From ZLKRG08 sp964654815 (GTDB lineage Bacteria; Actinomycetota; Actinomycetes; Nanopelagicales; Nanopelagicaceae): DNA of 49,049 nt. Below are positions 23,949 to 33,268 of this stretch, in pieces. The notes below the pieces were generated by a model. It saw only the letters and a list, made by a program, of their open reading frames with translations, made no database searches and was not told where the DNA came from. The stretch is taken from contig CAZZLH010000007.1 of NCBI GenBank assembly GCA_964654815.1, forward strand, positions 1 to 49,049, written 5' to 3'. Positions within the stretch are counted from its first letter, which is position 1; every line of letters starts with the position of its first letter. Both the position numbers and the translations under genes were made by a program.

Positions 23949-25226
23949 ATGTCTACGACGACCTCATTACGTCACGATATTGCCAATCCAGCGTTAGCAG
24001 CTGAGGGCAAGAAGCGCATCGAGTGGGCCGAGCGAAATATGCCGGTCTTAGCCCAGATTCGTGAGAGATTTGAAAAGAGCAAACCATTCAATGGCGTTCG
24101 CATCGCAGCCTGCATGCACGTCACAACTGAGACCGCAAACTTGATGCGAGTGTTGAAGGCAGGTGGCGCTGAGATCGCGCTCTGTGCCTCAAATCCACTC
24201 TCAACCCAAGATGACACAGCTGCAGCGCTGGTCTATGAATATGGAATCAGCGTCTTTGCACGTAATGGCATCGATCGCGATGGCTACTATGCCCATATCA
24301 ATGCCGCGCTAGACATCCAACCGCATCAGGTATTCGATGATGGTTGCGATTTGGTAAATACCTTGCACACCACTCGCAAAGAATTGATACCTAATATTGC
24401 AGGTGGCTGTGAAGAGACCACCACCGGTGTGATCCGCCTAAATCAAATGGCAAAGGATGGCGCGTTGCAATTCCCGATGATTGCCGTTAACGATACCGAT
24501 ACCAAGCACATGTTTGATAATCGCTACGGAACTGGCCAATCAACCCTTGATGCAGTTTTCCGCGCAACTAATTTCTTATTAGCAGGACGAATTTTGGTGG
24601 TTGCAGGATTCGGTTATTGCGGCAAGGGCGTGGCAGAGCGCGCTCGCGGTTTAGGTGCAGATGTGATCGTCACCGAAATCGACCCAACAAAGGCGCTAGA
24701 TGCGATGATGCAGGGCTTCCGCGTAATGCCAATGACCGAAGCGGCAAAGATTGGTGATGTATTCATCACCGTAACCGGAAATCGCGATGTGCTTCGCGAG
24801 GAGCATTTCCAAGTGATGAAGGATGGCGCGATTCTCGCCAACTCTGGCCACTTTGATGTGGAGATCGATGTCGCCTGGCTGGAACAACATGCAGCCAAGA
24901 AGAATGCCAAGATGCGCCATCAGACCGATGAATATGTACTTAAGAATGGCAATCGCATTCTGCTACTGGCAGAGGGTCGCTTGGTAAATCTTGGCGCTGC
25001 TGAAGGCCACCCAGCATCTGTCATGGATCTATCCTTCTCAGATCAGGCTTTGACTGCGGAGTACCTAGTTAAAGAGGCAAAGAATCTAAAACCTGGCGTA
25101 CATAATGTTCCGACTGCGATTGATAAGGAAGTTGCACGATTGAAGCTAGCGAGCATGGGCGGCGCAGTAGATGTGTTGACTCCAGCTCAAGAGCTCTATC
25201 TCAACTCTTGGGAACACGGTAGTTAA
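23949..25226 (+). CDS. ahcY: S-adenosylhomocysteinase, short form
   Basis: A 425-residue NAD-dependent enzyme that splits S-adenosylhomocysteine into adenosine and homocysteine, clearing the product of methyltransferases. Visible blocks include AACMHVTTETANLMRVLKAG, EETTTGVIRLNQM, NDTDTKHMFDNRYGTGQS and the NAD-binding loop VVAGFGYCGKGVAERARGLG. Most actinobacterial enzymes are about 470-495 residues with an internal insertion and a C-terminal KYRY-like tail; this one ends in LYLNSWEHGS, like the shorter archaeal/Thermotoga-type enzymes. TAGGAG 6 nt before the ATG is the ribosome-binding site. The stop overlaps mtrA by 1 nt. Homocysteine links it to the trans-sulfuration enzyme at 40648. Confidence 0.93.
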   Translation: MSTTTSLRHDIANPALAAEGKKRIEWAERNMPVLAQIRERFEKSKPFNGVRIAACMHVTTETANLMRVLKAGGAEIALCASNPLSTQDDTAAALVYEYGISVFARNGIDRDGYYAHINAALDIQPHQVFDDGCDLVNTLHTTRKELIPNIAGGCEETTTGVIRLNQMAKDGALQFPMIAVNDTDTKHMFDNRYGTGQSTLDAVFRATNFLLAGRILVVAGFGYCGKGVAERARGLGADVIVTEIDPTKALDAMMQGFRVMPMTEAAKIGDVFITVTGNRDVLREEHFQVMKDGAILANSGHFDVEIDVAWLEQHAAKKNAKMRHQTDEYVLKNGNRILLLAEGRLVNLGAAEGHPASVMDLSFSDQALTAEYLVKEAKNLKPGVHNVPTAIDKEVARLKLASMGGAVDVLTPAQELYLNSWEHGS

Positions 25227-25912
25227 TGACTTTAGTGCTTGTCGTCGATGACGATCCAGACTTAGCAGAGATGCTCGGCATCGTACTTACCGGTGCCGGC
25301 ATCGATGTTGAGATGGTCGCTAGAGGCGATGAAGCGCTAAACGTTTTTCGCGAAACCAAACCTGATTTAGTCCTACTTGATGTGATGCTTCCAGGCATCG
25401 ATGGCGTTGAGGTCTGCAAGCAGATACGCAATGAATCAATGGTGCCAATCGTCATGTTGACCGCAAGAGGCGATACTCAAGATGTGGTTGCAGGGCTCGA
25501 AGCTGGCGCAGACGATTACATCGTAAAACCATTTAGACATCCCTCTGAATTGGTAGCTCGTATTCGTACCAGATTGCGCCGCGCCACTCTTCCAACCACT
25601 GGCCAGATTTATATTGGTGACATCAAAATAGACATGGTTGCTCATGAGGTGACTCGCGGCGAAAAGAAGATTCTGCTGACCAGGTTGGAATTTGAATTGC
25701 TAGCTGCGCTTGCCAAGGAGCCTGGACGAGTTTTCACTCGCGAAGCGCTCCTTAGTGAGGTTTGGGGCTATCACCACTCGACCGATACTCGTCTGGTAAA
25801 TGTGCACGTACAACGCCTTCGTTCCAAGGTAGAGCTAGATCCAGATAAGCCGGAGATTGTCTTAACGGTTCGAGGCGTTGGTTACAGAGCTGGCTCTACC
25901 AGCCAAAAATGA
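25226..25912 (+). CDS. mtrA: Response regulator MtrA
   Basis: A 228-residue OmpR/PhoB-type regulator. The receiver domain has the acidic pocket VVDDDPDLAEML, the phosphoacceptor Asp52 in LVLLDVMLPGIDG, and Lys in DDYIVKPFRHPSELVAR. The winged helix ends with VNVHVQRLRSKVELDP and VRGVGYRAG. MtrA controls cell-wall remodelling and division genes in Actinobacteria. It is coupled to ahcY by TAATG and to mtrB by ATGA. The assignment to MtrA rests on similarity plus the ahcY-mtrAB-comF-secA context. Confidence 0.94.
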   Translation: MTLVLVVDDDPDLAEMLGIVLTGAGIDVEMVARGDEALNVFRETKPDLVLLDVMLPGIDGVEVCKQIRNESMVPIVMLTARGDTQDVVAGLEAGADDYIVKPFRHPSELVARIRTRLRRATLPTTGQIYIGDIKIDMVAHEVTRGEKKILLTRLEFELLAALAKEPGRVFTREALLSEVWGYHHSTDTRLVNVHVQRLRSKVELDPDKPEIVLTVRGVGYRAGSTSQK

Positions 25913-27444
25913 GGTTGACTCGTTGGCTACGCCATTCGTTAGCCGCACGAGTGGTATTAACGACTGCATTACTCTCAATCGCAGCGACCTCAATCGCAGG
26001 GACTGCTTTATATAACCAGTTAGCCAATGGCATCAAAGGCGTTAAATTAGACTCTTCAATTTCTGATACCAAAGCAATCGTCTATGCGCTGCAGTACCAA
26101 TTTCTGCTGGCAGGCAATGAGCCAAAGGCCATCAGACAGGCCATCGATAATCTATCTACCGATGGCAGCGTATTTGGTACGACTACCAATACCGCCCCTT
26201 ACTTACTCTTCATTCCAGCTCCTGGCACCTCGGTGGTAAAACATAACTACACCACAATCTCGCCTTACCTTTCCGCCAGCATGATTCCAGAAGAGATCAG
26301 AGCCAAGGTTCAGCAGAGCTCCACCACTCAATATAAATTCCATAAAATCGTAAATACCTTTGGGCTTTCCTCAGAAGTGGTGATTGTTGGCATAAAGCTC
26401 CTAGTGCCAGATGCCGGTTACTACGAAATGTATCTGCTCTATAACTTGACCAATCAGGAACGCGCCATCAAAGTTGTGCGAAACTCATTGCTAGGAACCG
26501 GATTAGCGCTCATAGTTTTGATTATGTTGCTTATTGTGTTTGTGACACGACAGGTGGTCCGACCGGTTAAAGAGGCGGCGATGATTGCGGAGAGCTTGGC
26601 TGCCGGTCAACTTAGCAAACGAATGGATGTGCAGGGAGAGGATGAGATTGCCCGATTAAGTAGCGCATTCAATGAAATGGCAAACTCCTTGCAAACTCAA
26701 ATTATCCGACTTGAGAATCTTTCTCACGTACAACAAAGATTCGTTGGCGATGTGACCCACGAACTTCGCACTCCATTGACTACTCTAAAAATGGCTGCCG
26801 CCGTAATTGATACTCAACGTGAAAGCTTTGATCCTGCTATTCAGCGCAGCGTCGAATTGATGATGGTGCAGTTAGAGAGATTCGAGAAGCTGCTGGAAGA
26901 TCTTTTGGAGATTAGTAGATTCGATGCTCAAGTAGCGGTGTTGGAACCGGTTGAGTTTGATCTCTGCCAGTTGGTCGCCAAGACCATTGATGATGCTCGA
27001 ATTCTCGCGGGCGACTTGGGAGTCCATATTGAATTAGATAGACCAGCTGATTCGGTCTACATCAAAGGAGACATTCGACGTATCGAGCGCATCATGCGTA
27101 ATCTGCTAAGTAATGCCATTGACCATGCTGAAGGCCAGCCGATTAAAGTGACAATAAAACATGATTTAGAGGCGGTCGCAATTAGCGTTCGAGATTATGG
27201 CGTCGGCTTTGATAAGGAGACCGCGCTACGCGTCTTCGATCGCTTCTGGCGCGCAGATCCCTCAAGATCTCGAATTCGTGGCGGCACTGGTCTTGGTCTC
27301 TCTATGGCTTTGGAAGATGCGCGCCTTCACAATGGTGAATTGGAGGCCTTCGGTAAACCTGGCCAAGGCGCTAATTTCGTCGTAACTCTTCCAAGACAAG
27401 CTGGTGGTGAAATTCCACAGCGTTTGATCCCACTTAAGTTCTGA
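25909..27444 (+). CDS. mtrB: Sensor histidine kinase MtrB
   Basis: A 511-residue membrane kinase. It has a first helix at about residues 12-32, an extracytoplasmic sensor domain (about 35-190), a second helix near 193-213, a HAMP domain (TRQVVRPVKEAAMIAESLAA), HisKA with His284 in THELRTPLTTLKMAA, and an ATPase domain with NLLSNAIDHAEG, RDYGVGFD and GGTGLGLSMALEDARLH. It phosphorylates MtrA, whose gene overlaps its start. The partner lipoprotein gene lpqB, normally directly downstream, is missing: comF follows after 26 bp. Confidence 0.94.
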   Translation: MRLTRWLRHSLAARVVLTTALLSIAATSIAGTALYNQLANGIKGVKLDSSISDTKAIVYALQYQFLLAGNEPKAIRQAIDNLSTDGSVFGTTTNTAPYLLFIPAPGTSVVKHNYTTISPYLSASMIPEEIRAKVQQSSTTQYKFHKIVNTFGLSSEVVIVGIKLLVPDAGYYEMYLLYNLTNQERAIKVVRNSLLGTGLALIVLIMLLIVFVTRQVVRPVKEAAMIAESLAAGQLSKRMDVQGEDEIARLSSAFNEMANSLQTQIIRLENLSHVQQRFVGDVTHELRTPLTTLKMAAAVIDTQRESFDPAIQRSVELMMVQLERFEKLLEDLLEISRFDAQVAVLEPVEFDLCQLVAKTIDDARILAGDLGVHIELDRPADSVYIKGDIRRIERIMRNLLSNAIDHAEGQPIKVTIKHDLEAVAISVRDYGVGFDKETALRVFDRFWRADPSRSRIRGGTGLGLSMALEDARLHNGELEAFGKPGQGANFVVTLPRQAGGEIPQRLIPLKF

Positions 27445-27470
27445 ACCAACTTTATTAGCACGATGGGGTA

Positions 27471-28169
27471 GTGGCCCCAGTACTCACAGAACTTAAAGCT
27501 CTACGTGAATTACTCTTTCCGGTTCACTGCTTTGGATGTAACAAATTAGGTATCGAAGTCTGTTCGCAATGCCGGAAGATCTGGCATCCCCATTTTTATC
27601 GCCAGAATTTTGGCGACCTAGAGGTTTATTCATCAATCAGATACTCAAGCACAGCCAAATCAATTCTACTTAGCGCTAAAGAGGATTCGGTACGTCTAGC
27701 TGATGAGCTGATCATCGATGCACTTCACAATTGTCTTCGGCGCTTACCTAGTTCCATCCTAAGACATGCGGTACTTCTGCCGATTCCGGGATCCAAACGT
27801 GCCAACAGAAAACGGGGACGAGATTTTATCCTTGAGATTACCAAGCAACTTTCGATTAGAAGTGGAGTGCCTATTTTGACGGGTTTAAAAATAAATCGAA
27901 CCTTGTTGGATCAAAGTAGGCTCAATGCCGCCGACCGCAGCAGAAATATCTCAGGTGCTTTTGAATTCAAAGCGAAACTAAGCGAATCTTCCGAACAGGG
28001 AGGAAGCGGTGATTTTAAAGATTTAAATCGGGAGATACTTTTAGTTGATGATTTAGTGACTTCAGGTGCCACGCTTTTAGAGGCAAAACGCGCCATATTT
28101 GCCAGTGGTATTAGAGCGAATCGGGCGATTACCGCTTGCGTGGCGCAGACCCTTAACATAGGGCGGTGA
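27471..28169 (+). CDS. ComF-family phosphoribosyltransferase-like protein
   Basis: A 232-residue ComF/GntX protein. A four-cysteine zinc finger opens it (PVHCFGCNKLGIEVCSQC). The C-terminal half is a type I PRTase fold with the PRPP loop LLVDDLVTSGATLLEAKRAI, preceded by PIPGSKRANRKRGRDFI. Relatives are needed for DNA uptake in Firmicutes; in Actinobacteria the role is unclear. The start is GTG 27471; an upstream ATG at 27463 is out of frame and stops at once. Position between mtrB and secA is the conserved one (Rv3242c-like), though the usual hpf gene is absent here and lies at 42116 instead. Confidence 0.87.
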   Translation: MAPVLTELKALRELLFPVHCFGCNKLGIEVCSQCRKIWHPHFYRQNFGDLEVYSSIRYSSTAKSILLSAKEDSVRLADELIIDALHNCLRRLPSSILRHAVLLPIPGSKRANRKRGRDFILEITKQLSIRSGVPILTGLKINRTLLDQSRLNAADRSRNISGAFEFKAKLSESSEQGGSGDFKDLNREILLVDDLVTSGATLLEAKRAIFASGIRANRAITACVAQTLNIGR

Positions 28170-28185
28170 ATTGGAGAGGTGAGTA

Positions 28186-30843
28186 ATGACGATTCTGGAT
28201 CGAATTCTTCGTGCAGGCGAAGGAAGAATTCTCAAAGAGCTCGCCAAGATCGCTGATCAGGTCAACTCCTTCGAACCCACAATCTCCGCGTTAAGCGATT
28301 TAGAATTGCAGGGAAAGACCAGCGAGTTCAAAACCCGCCTTGCAAATGGCGAAGATCTAGATGATCTTCTGCCAGAGGCTTTTGCAGTGGTGCGTGAGGC
28401 GGCAGTTCGCACCTTAGGTCAGCGACATTACGATGTTCAAATCATGGGTGGCGCTGCGCTACATCAGGGCAATATCGCCGAAATGAAAACTGGTGAAGGT
28501 AAGACGTTGGTTGCGACCCTTCCTTCATATCTAAATGCGCTCACCGGTGAAGGTGTTCACGTGGTCACCGTAAATGATTATCTGGCAGAGCGTGACTCAG
28601 AATGGATGGGACGTGTCCATCGCTTCTTGGGTCTGAAAGTTGGCGTGATTCTCGCTGCAATGACCCCAGCAGAGAGACGTGAAGCCTATTTAGCCGATAT
28701 CACTTACGGAACAAATAATGAATTTGGTTTTGATTACCTTCGTGACAATATGGCTTGGTCACTAGAGGATTGTGTTCAGCGCGGACATAATTTTGCGATT
28801 GTTGATGAGACCGACTCAATTCTGATTGATGAAGCCAGAACACCTTTGATCATTTCAGGCCCTGCCGATAAGCCGACCAAGTGGTATGTGGAATTTGCTA
28901 ATTTAGTCCAAAAACTCGAACGCAATGTGCATTATGAAGTGGATGAGAAGAAGCGAACTGCCGGAATCCTAGAGGCGGGAATCACGCGGGTAGAAGAGTT
29001 ACTTCAAATCGGCAATCTCTATGAATCGGCCAATACGCCTTTGATCAGTTATTTAAATAATGCGATTAGAGCCAAAGAGCTCTTCAAACGCGATAAAGAT
29101 TATGTAGTAATGAATGGCGAGCTACTTATCGTAGACGAACATACGGGACGCATTTTGGCCGGCCGCAGATACTCCGAAGGTATGCATCAGGCTTTGGAGG
29201 CGAAAGAGCGGATTGAGATTCAAATCGAGAATCAGACTCTTGCGACCATCACACTACAAAACTACTTCCGCCTATATTCAAAGCTCTCAGGTATGACCGG
29301 TACCGCGATGACCGAAGCCTCAGAGTTCATGCAGATCTACAAATTGGGTGTAGTGCCTATTCCGACAAATCGTCCGATGATGCGTTTGGATCAACCAGAT
29401 TTGGTTTATAAGACAGAGGCGGGCAAATTCCACGCCGTTGCGCAGGATATCGTCGAGCGTTATCGCAAAGGTCAACCAGTCCTAGTCGGCACAGTAAGTG
29501 TTGAAAAATCAGAAGAGCTATCTGCCGTGCTTAAGAAAAGTGGCGTGCCACATGAGGTGTTAAATGCCAAACAACACCAACGCGAAGCAGCCATCATCGC
29601 TCGTGCTGGTGTAAAGGGTGCGGTCACAGTCGCAACCAATATGGCCGGACGCGGAACCGACATCATGCTCGGTGGTAATCCCGAGTTCATGGCAGATTTT
29701 GAGATTCAACGCCGAGGTATTTCACCGGTCGACAACCCAATTGAATATGAAGCGGCATGGGCGGATGAGATTGCAAAACAGAAGGCGGCGGTAAAAGAGG
29801 GCCACGAAGAGGTAGTGGCACTTGGTGGACTTTATGTTTTAGGTACCGAGCGCCACGAATCTAGACGCATCGATAATCAGTTACGTGGTCGTTCGGGGCG
29901 CCAAGGTGATCCCGGCGAATCACGTTTCTATCTTTCATTGCAAGATGACTTGATGCGCCGTTTTAACTCTGCGATGGTAGAGCGTTTTCTCACCGCAGCT
30001 GGTATTCCAGAGGACATGCCAATCGAATCAAAGATGGTCTCAAATTCCATTAAGTCGGCACAGACCCAAGTAGAAGCGCAGAATTTCGAGATTCGCAAGA
30101 ATGTTTTGAAATATGACGATGTCATGAACCGGCAGCGCGAAGTCATATATCAAGAGCGCCGTGCAGTACTGGAAGGTCGCGATATCTCAGAGCAAGTTAA
30201 GCAATTCCTGACCGACACCATCACCGCCTACATTCAAAGTGCTACCGCCGAGGGATATGCGGAAGATTGGGATCTAGATACCTTGTGGACTGCGCTTGGA
30301 GCGGTCTATCCGATCTCATTTACCTTGGCAGATCTCGAACGCGAAGTGGGTGGTCGCGCTGGAATGGATGCGGAATTCCTAACCGCTCGGGTGGTAGAGG
30401 ATGCACTTGCCGCATATGAGAAGCGGGAAGCTGCAATGACTCCAGAGGTTATGCGTGAATTAGAACGAAAAGTTCTGCTCTCAGTGCTCGATCGAAAGTG
30501 GCGCGATCATTTGTATGAGATGGATTATCTCCAAGAGGGAATCGGGCTTCGCGCCATGGCCCAACGTGATCCTTTAGTTGAATACCAACGCGAAGGTTAC
30601 GACTTATTTGCAGCGATGATGGATGGCATTAAGGAAGAGATTGCTGGTTTTATCTTCAATGTAGAGGTTACCGTTGAGACCCAACAGGTTCAGGGTGGCG
30701 GTCTAGATGCGCCAAAACCACAACCACTTTCTTATTCGGCAGCGGATGAGACTGGAGTGGTTCGAAGTAGCGAGACCTCTAGAAATGCTCCATGCCCCTG
30801 CGGTTCAGGGAAGAAATTCAAGCGCTGCCACGGCGCTGCCTAA
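28186..30843 (+). CDS. secA: Preprotein translocase ATPase SecA
   Basis: An 885-residue motor that drives unfolded preproteins through SecYEG. Visible are the Q-like MGGAALHQGNIAEMKTGEGKT with Walker A, the DEAD-like VDETDSILIDEARTPLIISG, the preprotein cross-linking domain, ATNMAGRGTDIMLGGNP and RRIDNQLRGRSGRQGDPG, and a C-terminal zinc motif NAPCPCGSGKKFKRCHG that binds SecB-like partners or ribosomes. The length suits SecA1. GGAGAGG upstream is the ribosome-binding site. The stop interlocks with the convergent Rv3235-like gene by 4 nt (CTAA). Confidence 0.97.
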   Translation: MTILDRILRAGEGRILKELAKIADQVNSFEPTISALSDLELQGKTSEFKTRLANGEDLDDLLPEAFAVVREAAVRTLGQRHYDVQIMGGAALHQGNIAEMKTGEGKTLVATLPSYLNALTGEGVHVVTVNDYLAERDSEWMGRVHRFLGLKVGVILAAMTPAERREAYLADITYGTNNEFGFDYLRDNMAWSLEDCVQRGHNFAIVDETDSILIDEARTPLIISGPADKPTKWYVEFANLVQKLERNVHYEVDEKKRTAGILEAGITRVEELLQIGNLYESANTPLISYLNNAIRAKELFKRDKDYVVMNGELLIVDEHTGRILAGRRYSEGMHQALEAKERIEIQIENQTLATITLQNYFRLYSKLSGMTGTAMTEASEFMQIYKLGVVPIPTNRPMMRLDQPDLVYKTEAGKFHAVAQDIVERYRKGQPVLVGTVSVEKSEELSAVLKKSGVPHEVLNAKQHQREAAIIARAGVKGAVTVATNMAGRGTDIMLGGNPEFMADFEIQRRGISPVDNPIEYEAAWADEIAKQKAAVKEGHEEVVALGGLYVLGTERHESRRIDNQLRGRSGRQGDPGESRFYLSLQDDLMRRFNSAMVERFLTAAGIPEDMPIESKMVSNSIKSAQTQVEAQNFEIRKNVLKYDDVMNRQREVIYQERRAVLEGRDISEQVKQFLTDTITAYIQSATAEGYAEDWDLDTLWTALGAVYPISFTLADLEREVGGRAGMDAEFLTARVVEDALAAYEKREAAMTPEVMRELERKVLLSVLDRKWRDHLYEMDYLQEGIGLRAMAQRDPLVEYQREGYDLFAAMMDGIKEEIAGFIFNVEVTVETQQVQGGGLDAPKPQPLSYSAADETGVVRSSETSRNAPCPCGSGKKFKRCHGAA

Positions 30844-31397
30844 ATTAATTGCAAATCGGTGCAGAGCCATTTGTGATCGACACCTTCAAATCGAAGCGCC
30901 ATAGATCGCACCCGTTTCTTAAATTGAATCGTAGCGATGCACTCACAGAGACCATCTAAAGGCTCTTGAATGTGAAGCTTTCTTATCTTGCCAACCTCCC
31001 TTTGATACGAAGTAGAAGCCATTAGCTCCTCATAAATCTTGGGATGGCACCAACGTGCTAGTTGAGCTGCAGGTCTTTTGCCGGCCCAGATTTCAAGCAC
31101 TCCGATAACAAATCGCTTACTCCAAGTACTTAGTTCTGGTAACTCTGAGGCAGAGGTCGGAACTGGGGCAAAACCCGGCTCATAATCCTCGGTGTAGAGC
31201 GATGAGATCTTGTAAAGATAAGGAAGCTGCACAAATTCTTCCCCTTCATCAACTGGAGATAATCCGAGTGCCGCTACTGCATATTCGAGATTCTGTAAAT
31301 CACTTGAGATTTTAGGTTGATTCTTTAATTGCAATGATGTGGTCATGCCCCAAATTTCTGATACATAGAGGGCTAAATCATCAAATCTTTGGTCCAA
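30840..31397 (-). CDS. Rv3235-family (DUF6459) protein
   Basis: A 185-residue protein whose C-terminal half matches the actinobacterial Rv3235 family: LARWCHPKIYEELMA, VGKIRKLHIQEPLDGLCECI and KKRVRSMALRFEGVDHKWLC. The N-terminal part is unconserved. It lies next to secA, as in many Actinobacteria. The start is doubtful: TTG 31397 has a TATTAT hexamer 5 nt upstream, while ATG 31346 (MTTSLQLKNQ) gives a 168-residue form. No catalytic motif is seen; the fold resembles an export-associated NTF2-like domain only by general shape, so I assign no function. Confidence 0.77.
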   Translation of the reverse strand: MDQRFDDLALYVSEIWGMTTSLQLKNQPKISSDLQNLEYAVAALGLSPVDEGEEFVQLPYLYKISSLYTEDYEPGFAPVPTSASELPELSTWSKRFVIGVLEIWAGKRPAAQLARWCHPKIYEELMASTSYQREVGKIRKLHIQEPLDGLCECIATIQFKKRVRSMALRFEGVDHKWLCTDLQLI

Positions 31398-31456
31398 CTT
31401 CGATAATACTTAAGTTGGATTGTTCATGTGGAGTGAAAGCGCCACGCTTAGATTTC

Positions 31457-31462
31457 TACTCT
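31457..31462 (+). promoter_or_regulatory. -10 hexamer of leaderless SAF gene promoter
   Basis: TACTCT, 6 nt before the ATG at 31469. The same hexamer and spacing recur at the malY-type gene. Confidence 0.45.
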
Positions 31463-31468
31463 GCTGCA

Positions 31469-32080
31469 ATGAAATCACGGATTGAAATCAAAAATGTATT
31501 GGCAATTACCTTAATAGCTGCCGCATTCCTATCAGCCTTTGCCCTTGCCTTTATCTCAAATAATCGAGAGAGCTATTGGATCGCCACTAGAAATCTAACC
31601 CCAGGCCACCTGGTCGATGTCACTGACTTCAAACTAGCCAAAGCCAGTTTGGCCAAGAGCGCGGCGGGTTACCTGCCTGGTGCGCAGAGCCCAGTAGGCC
31701 TCTCGCTCTCAAGATTTATCGCAGCAGGTGAGTATCTGAATTTAAATTCTCTGGCAGATAGCAACTCCCAAATCGATGGCATTGGAGGTTTTGGCAAGGT
31801 CAAATTACTCTCATTCGCAGTGGCGATGCCGGATCTACCAGCCTCGATAAAGATCGGTGATCTAGTCAATCTCTATCAAGTTATCAATGTTGACGGTAGC
31901 CGTGAATTGACGCCGAGTGAATTGGTGATCGAGAGTGTTTACATAGTCGATCTAAACCGACGCAGTGAGAATATCGGTGGCGCCACCATCGTGACTGTTG
32001 CGATCCCTAATGACTTTGTGGAGAGAGCCTTAGATGCCACTCGACAGGGCCGAATGGTCGTAGTGGCAAATCATGGCTAA
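31469..32080 (+). CDS. SAF-domain (CpaB/FlgA-like) membrane protein
   Basis: A 203-residue protein with one N-terminal helix (about 11-31, LAITLIAAAFLSAFALAFIS) and then an extracytoplasmic SAF domain (ATRNLTPGHLVDVTDFKLAK, LSRFIAAGEYLNLNSL), the fold shared by CpaB of Tad pili and FlgA. The remainder is a beta-rich region (IKIGDLVNLYQVINVDG). The start is set by a TACTCT -10, giving a leaderless ATG; the longer frame from 31334 would overlap the divergent gene. Its last 8 nt overlap a CpaE-like gene. No pilin, CpaF or TadB/C gene is in the window, so a pilus is not supported; the role is unknown. Confidence 0.78.
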   Translation: MKSRIEIKNVLAITLIAAAFLSAFALAFISNNRESYWIATRNLTPGHLVDVTDFKLAKASLAKSAAGYLPGAQSPVGLSLSRFIAAGEYLNLNSLADSNSQIDGIGGFGKVKLLSFAVAMPDLPASIKIGDLVNLYQVINVDGSRELTPSELVIESVYIVDLNRRSENIGGATIVTVAIPNDFVERALDATRQGRMVVVANHG

Positions 32081-32921
32081 ATATCTAACTTTCATCGCAG
32101 ATGCCGAACTAGAGTCGAAAGCTTTAAAGGCAATTTCAGCGATCAATGGGGAGTTGGTTGGCCGTGGGGTATCGATGCAACAAGTCAAAGCGGCTGAAGC
32201 AAGGGGAGATGTTACGTTGATAACTTCGCGTAATATAAATTTCCATGGCAAAACCGTGTTGATTGATCGTACATTCAGTATTGAAGAGTTAGCTGGCATG
32301 TTGGCCCCAGAGAAAATCCAGCCACAATTTAATTTTGAGAGCGCTGGCGCAAGAGTGAGTGCATTTGTAGGACTCTCGGGCGGGGTAGGCACTACTTCGC
32401 TTGCAATCAATTACGCCTTTGAACAAGCTAAGTCACGGCAGGTTGATCTAATTGACTTAACGCCAAGTCAATCGGATTTAGCAACCGTATTCGGGCTTCA
32501 TCGTATTGAGCACCGATTTGAGAATGTCACGCAGAACCTTCGAGCATCCCAAGGTCTACCTCGGCTGGAGAATTTAAATCGCAGATGTGAGCAATTTGTA
32601 TTTGATCTAGGCACCCAATTAACACATCCGCTTTTGACCACAGCCGATCAGGTTTATCTGGTAGCTCGAGTCTCGGGCAATACTTTGAATAGACTCAAGG
32701 AGCTCACTTTCACCCCTGTGTCGGTGCTACTTAACTTCGTAACGCGCTCCAAAATCGAGCAATCTTGGCTCCAACAAATAAAGGCCGAATATCCGAGGTT
32801 TGAATTTAAGTTGATTCCACTAGATTGGAAATCTTTCGAAGCGGCATCGTATGCCAAGAGCGCATTACTGGAGATTGCAGCTAATTCGCCTGCGCGAAAG
32901 GCCATCGCTAACCTTGCCTAG
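32073..32921 (+). CDS. CpaE/MinD-like protein with degenerate P loop
   Basis: A 282-residue protein with an N-terminal domain of about 90 residues and a C-terminal MinD/ParA-like fold. The nucleotide loop reads FVGLSGGVGTTSLAINYAFE: it has the GGVG core but lacks both lysines of the deviant Walker A. Some CpaE proteins also carry GTT in place of GKT, so nucleotide binding may be weak or absent. Later strands (QVDLIDLTPSQSDLATVFGL, CEQFVFDLGTQL) match the ParA/MinD pattern. It overlaps the SAF gene by 8 nt and DUF6912 by 1 nt. A structural or localisation role beside the SAF protein is likely, but unproven. Confidence 0.72.
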   Translation: MAKYLTFIADAELESKALKAISAINGELVGRGVSMQQVKAAEARGDVTLITSRNINFHGKTVLIDRTFSIEELAGMLAPEKIQPQFNFESAGARVSAFVGLSGGVGTTSLAINYAFEQAKSRQVDLIDLTPSQSDLATVFGLHRIEHRFENVTQNLRASQGLPRLENLNRRCEQFVFDLGTQLTHPLLTTADQVYLVARVSGNTLNRLKELTFTPVSVLLNFVTRSKIEQSWLQQIKAEYPRFEFKLIPLDWKSFEAASYAKSALLEIAANSPARKAIANLA

Positions 32922-33268
32922 TGCGCGTTTATGTGGCTGCTTCACCATCACAGGTCAAAGAACTCCTGACCAGCGAGGTTCTATTCTCGGAGTATTTGAC
33001 CCCCGCACAATTTGAATTTGATTCAAGCATTGATGAAGAGGCGCGAGAGCATTTAATCAGCCTACTAGCGGCGGAAGATTCCTTAGAACTGAATCAAGGA
33101 GAGCATGGATTGGTGCTCGCAGTCGATCTCAATGATGATCAATTAAATGGTGAGTCAGTTGCCATCAAATTTGCCCAAGTAGCTGCACTCTTGTATTCGC
33201 AAGATGGCGAGGAACTCTCCTGGTACGCACCAGATGAGATCGAACATCAAATAGGTGACTGGCTCTAA
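32921..33268 (+). CDS. DUF6912 family protein
   Basis: A 115-residue acidic protein starting MRVYVAASPSQVKELL, the typical opening of actinobacterial DUF6912, with a conserved HGLVLAVDL strand and a late EELSWYAPDEIEHQI segment. The GTG start shares its first base with the stop of the CpaE-like gene (TAGTG) and the stop shares a base with pdtaS (TAATG), so it is translated as part of a tight four-gene unit. The function is unknown. Confidence 0.7.
   Translation: MRVYVAASPSQVKELLTSEVLFSEYLTPAQFEFDSSIDEEAREHLISLLAAEDSLELNQGEHGLVLAVDLNDDQLNGESVAIKFAQVAALLYSQDGEELSWYAPDEIEHQIGDWL

Noticed and set aside
31469..32921. SAF plus CpaE-like genes as a Tad pilus locus
   Set aside because: No pilin, CpaF, TadB, TadC or prepilin peptidase gene is present and the ATPase loop lacks its lysines.
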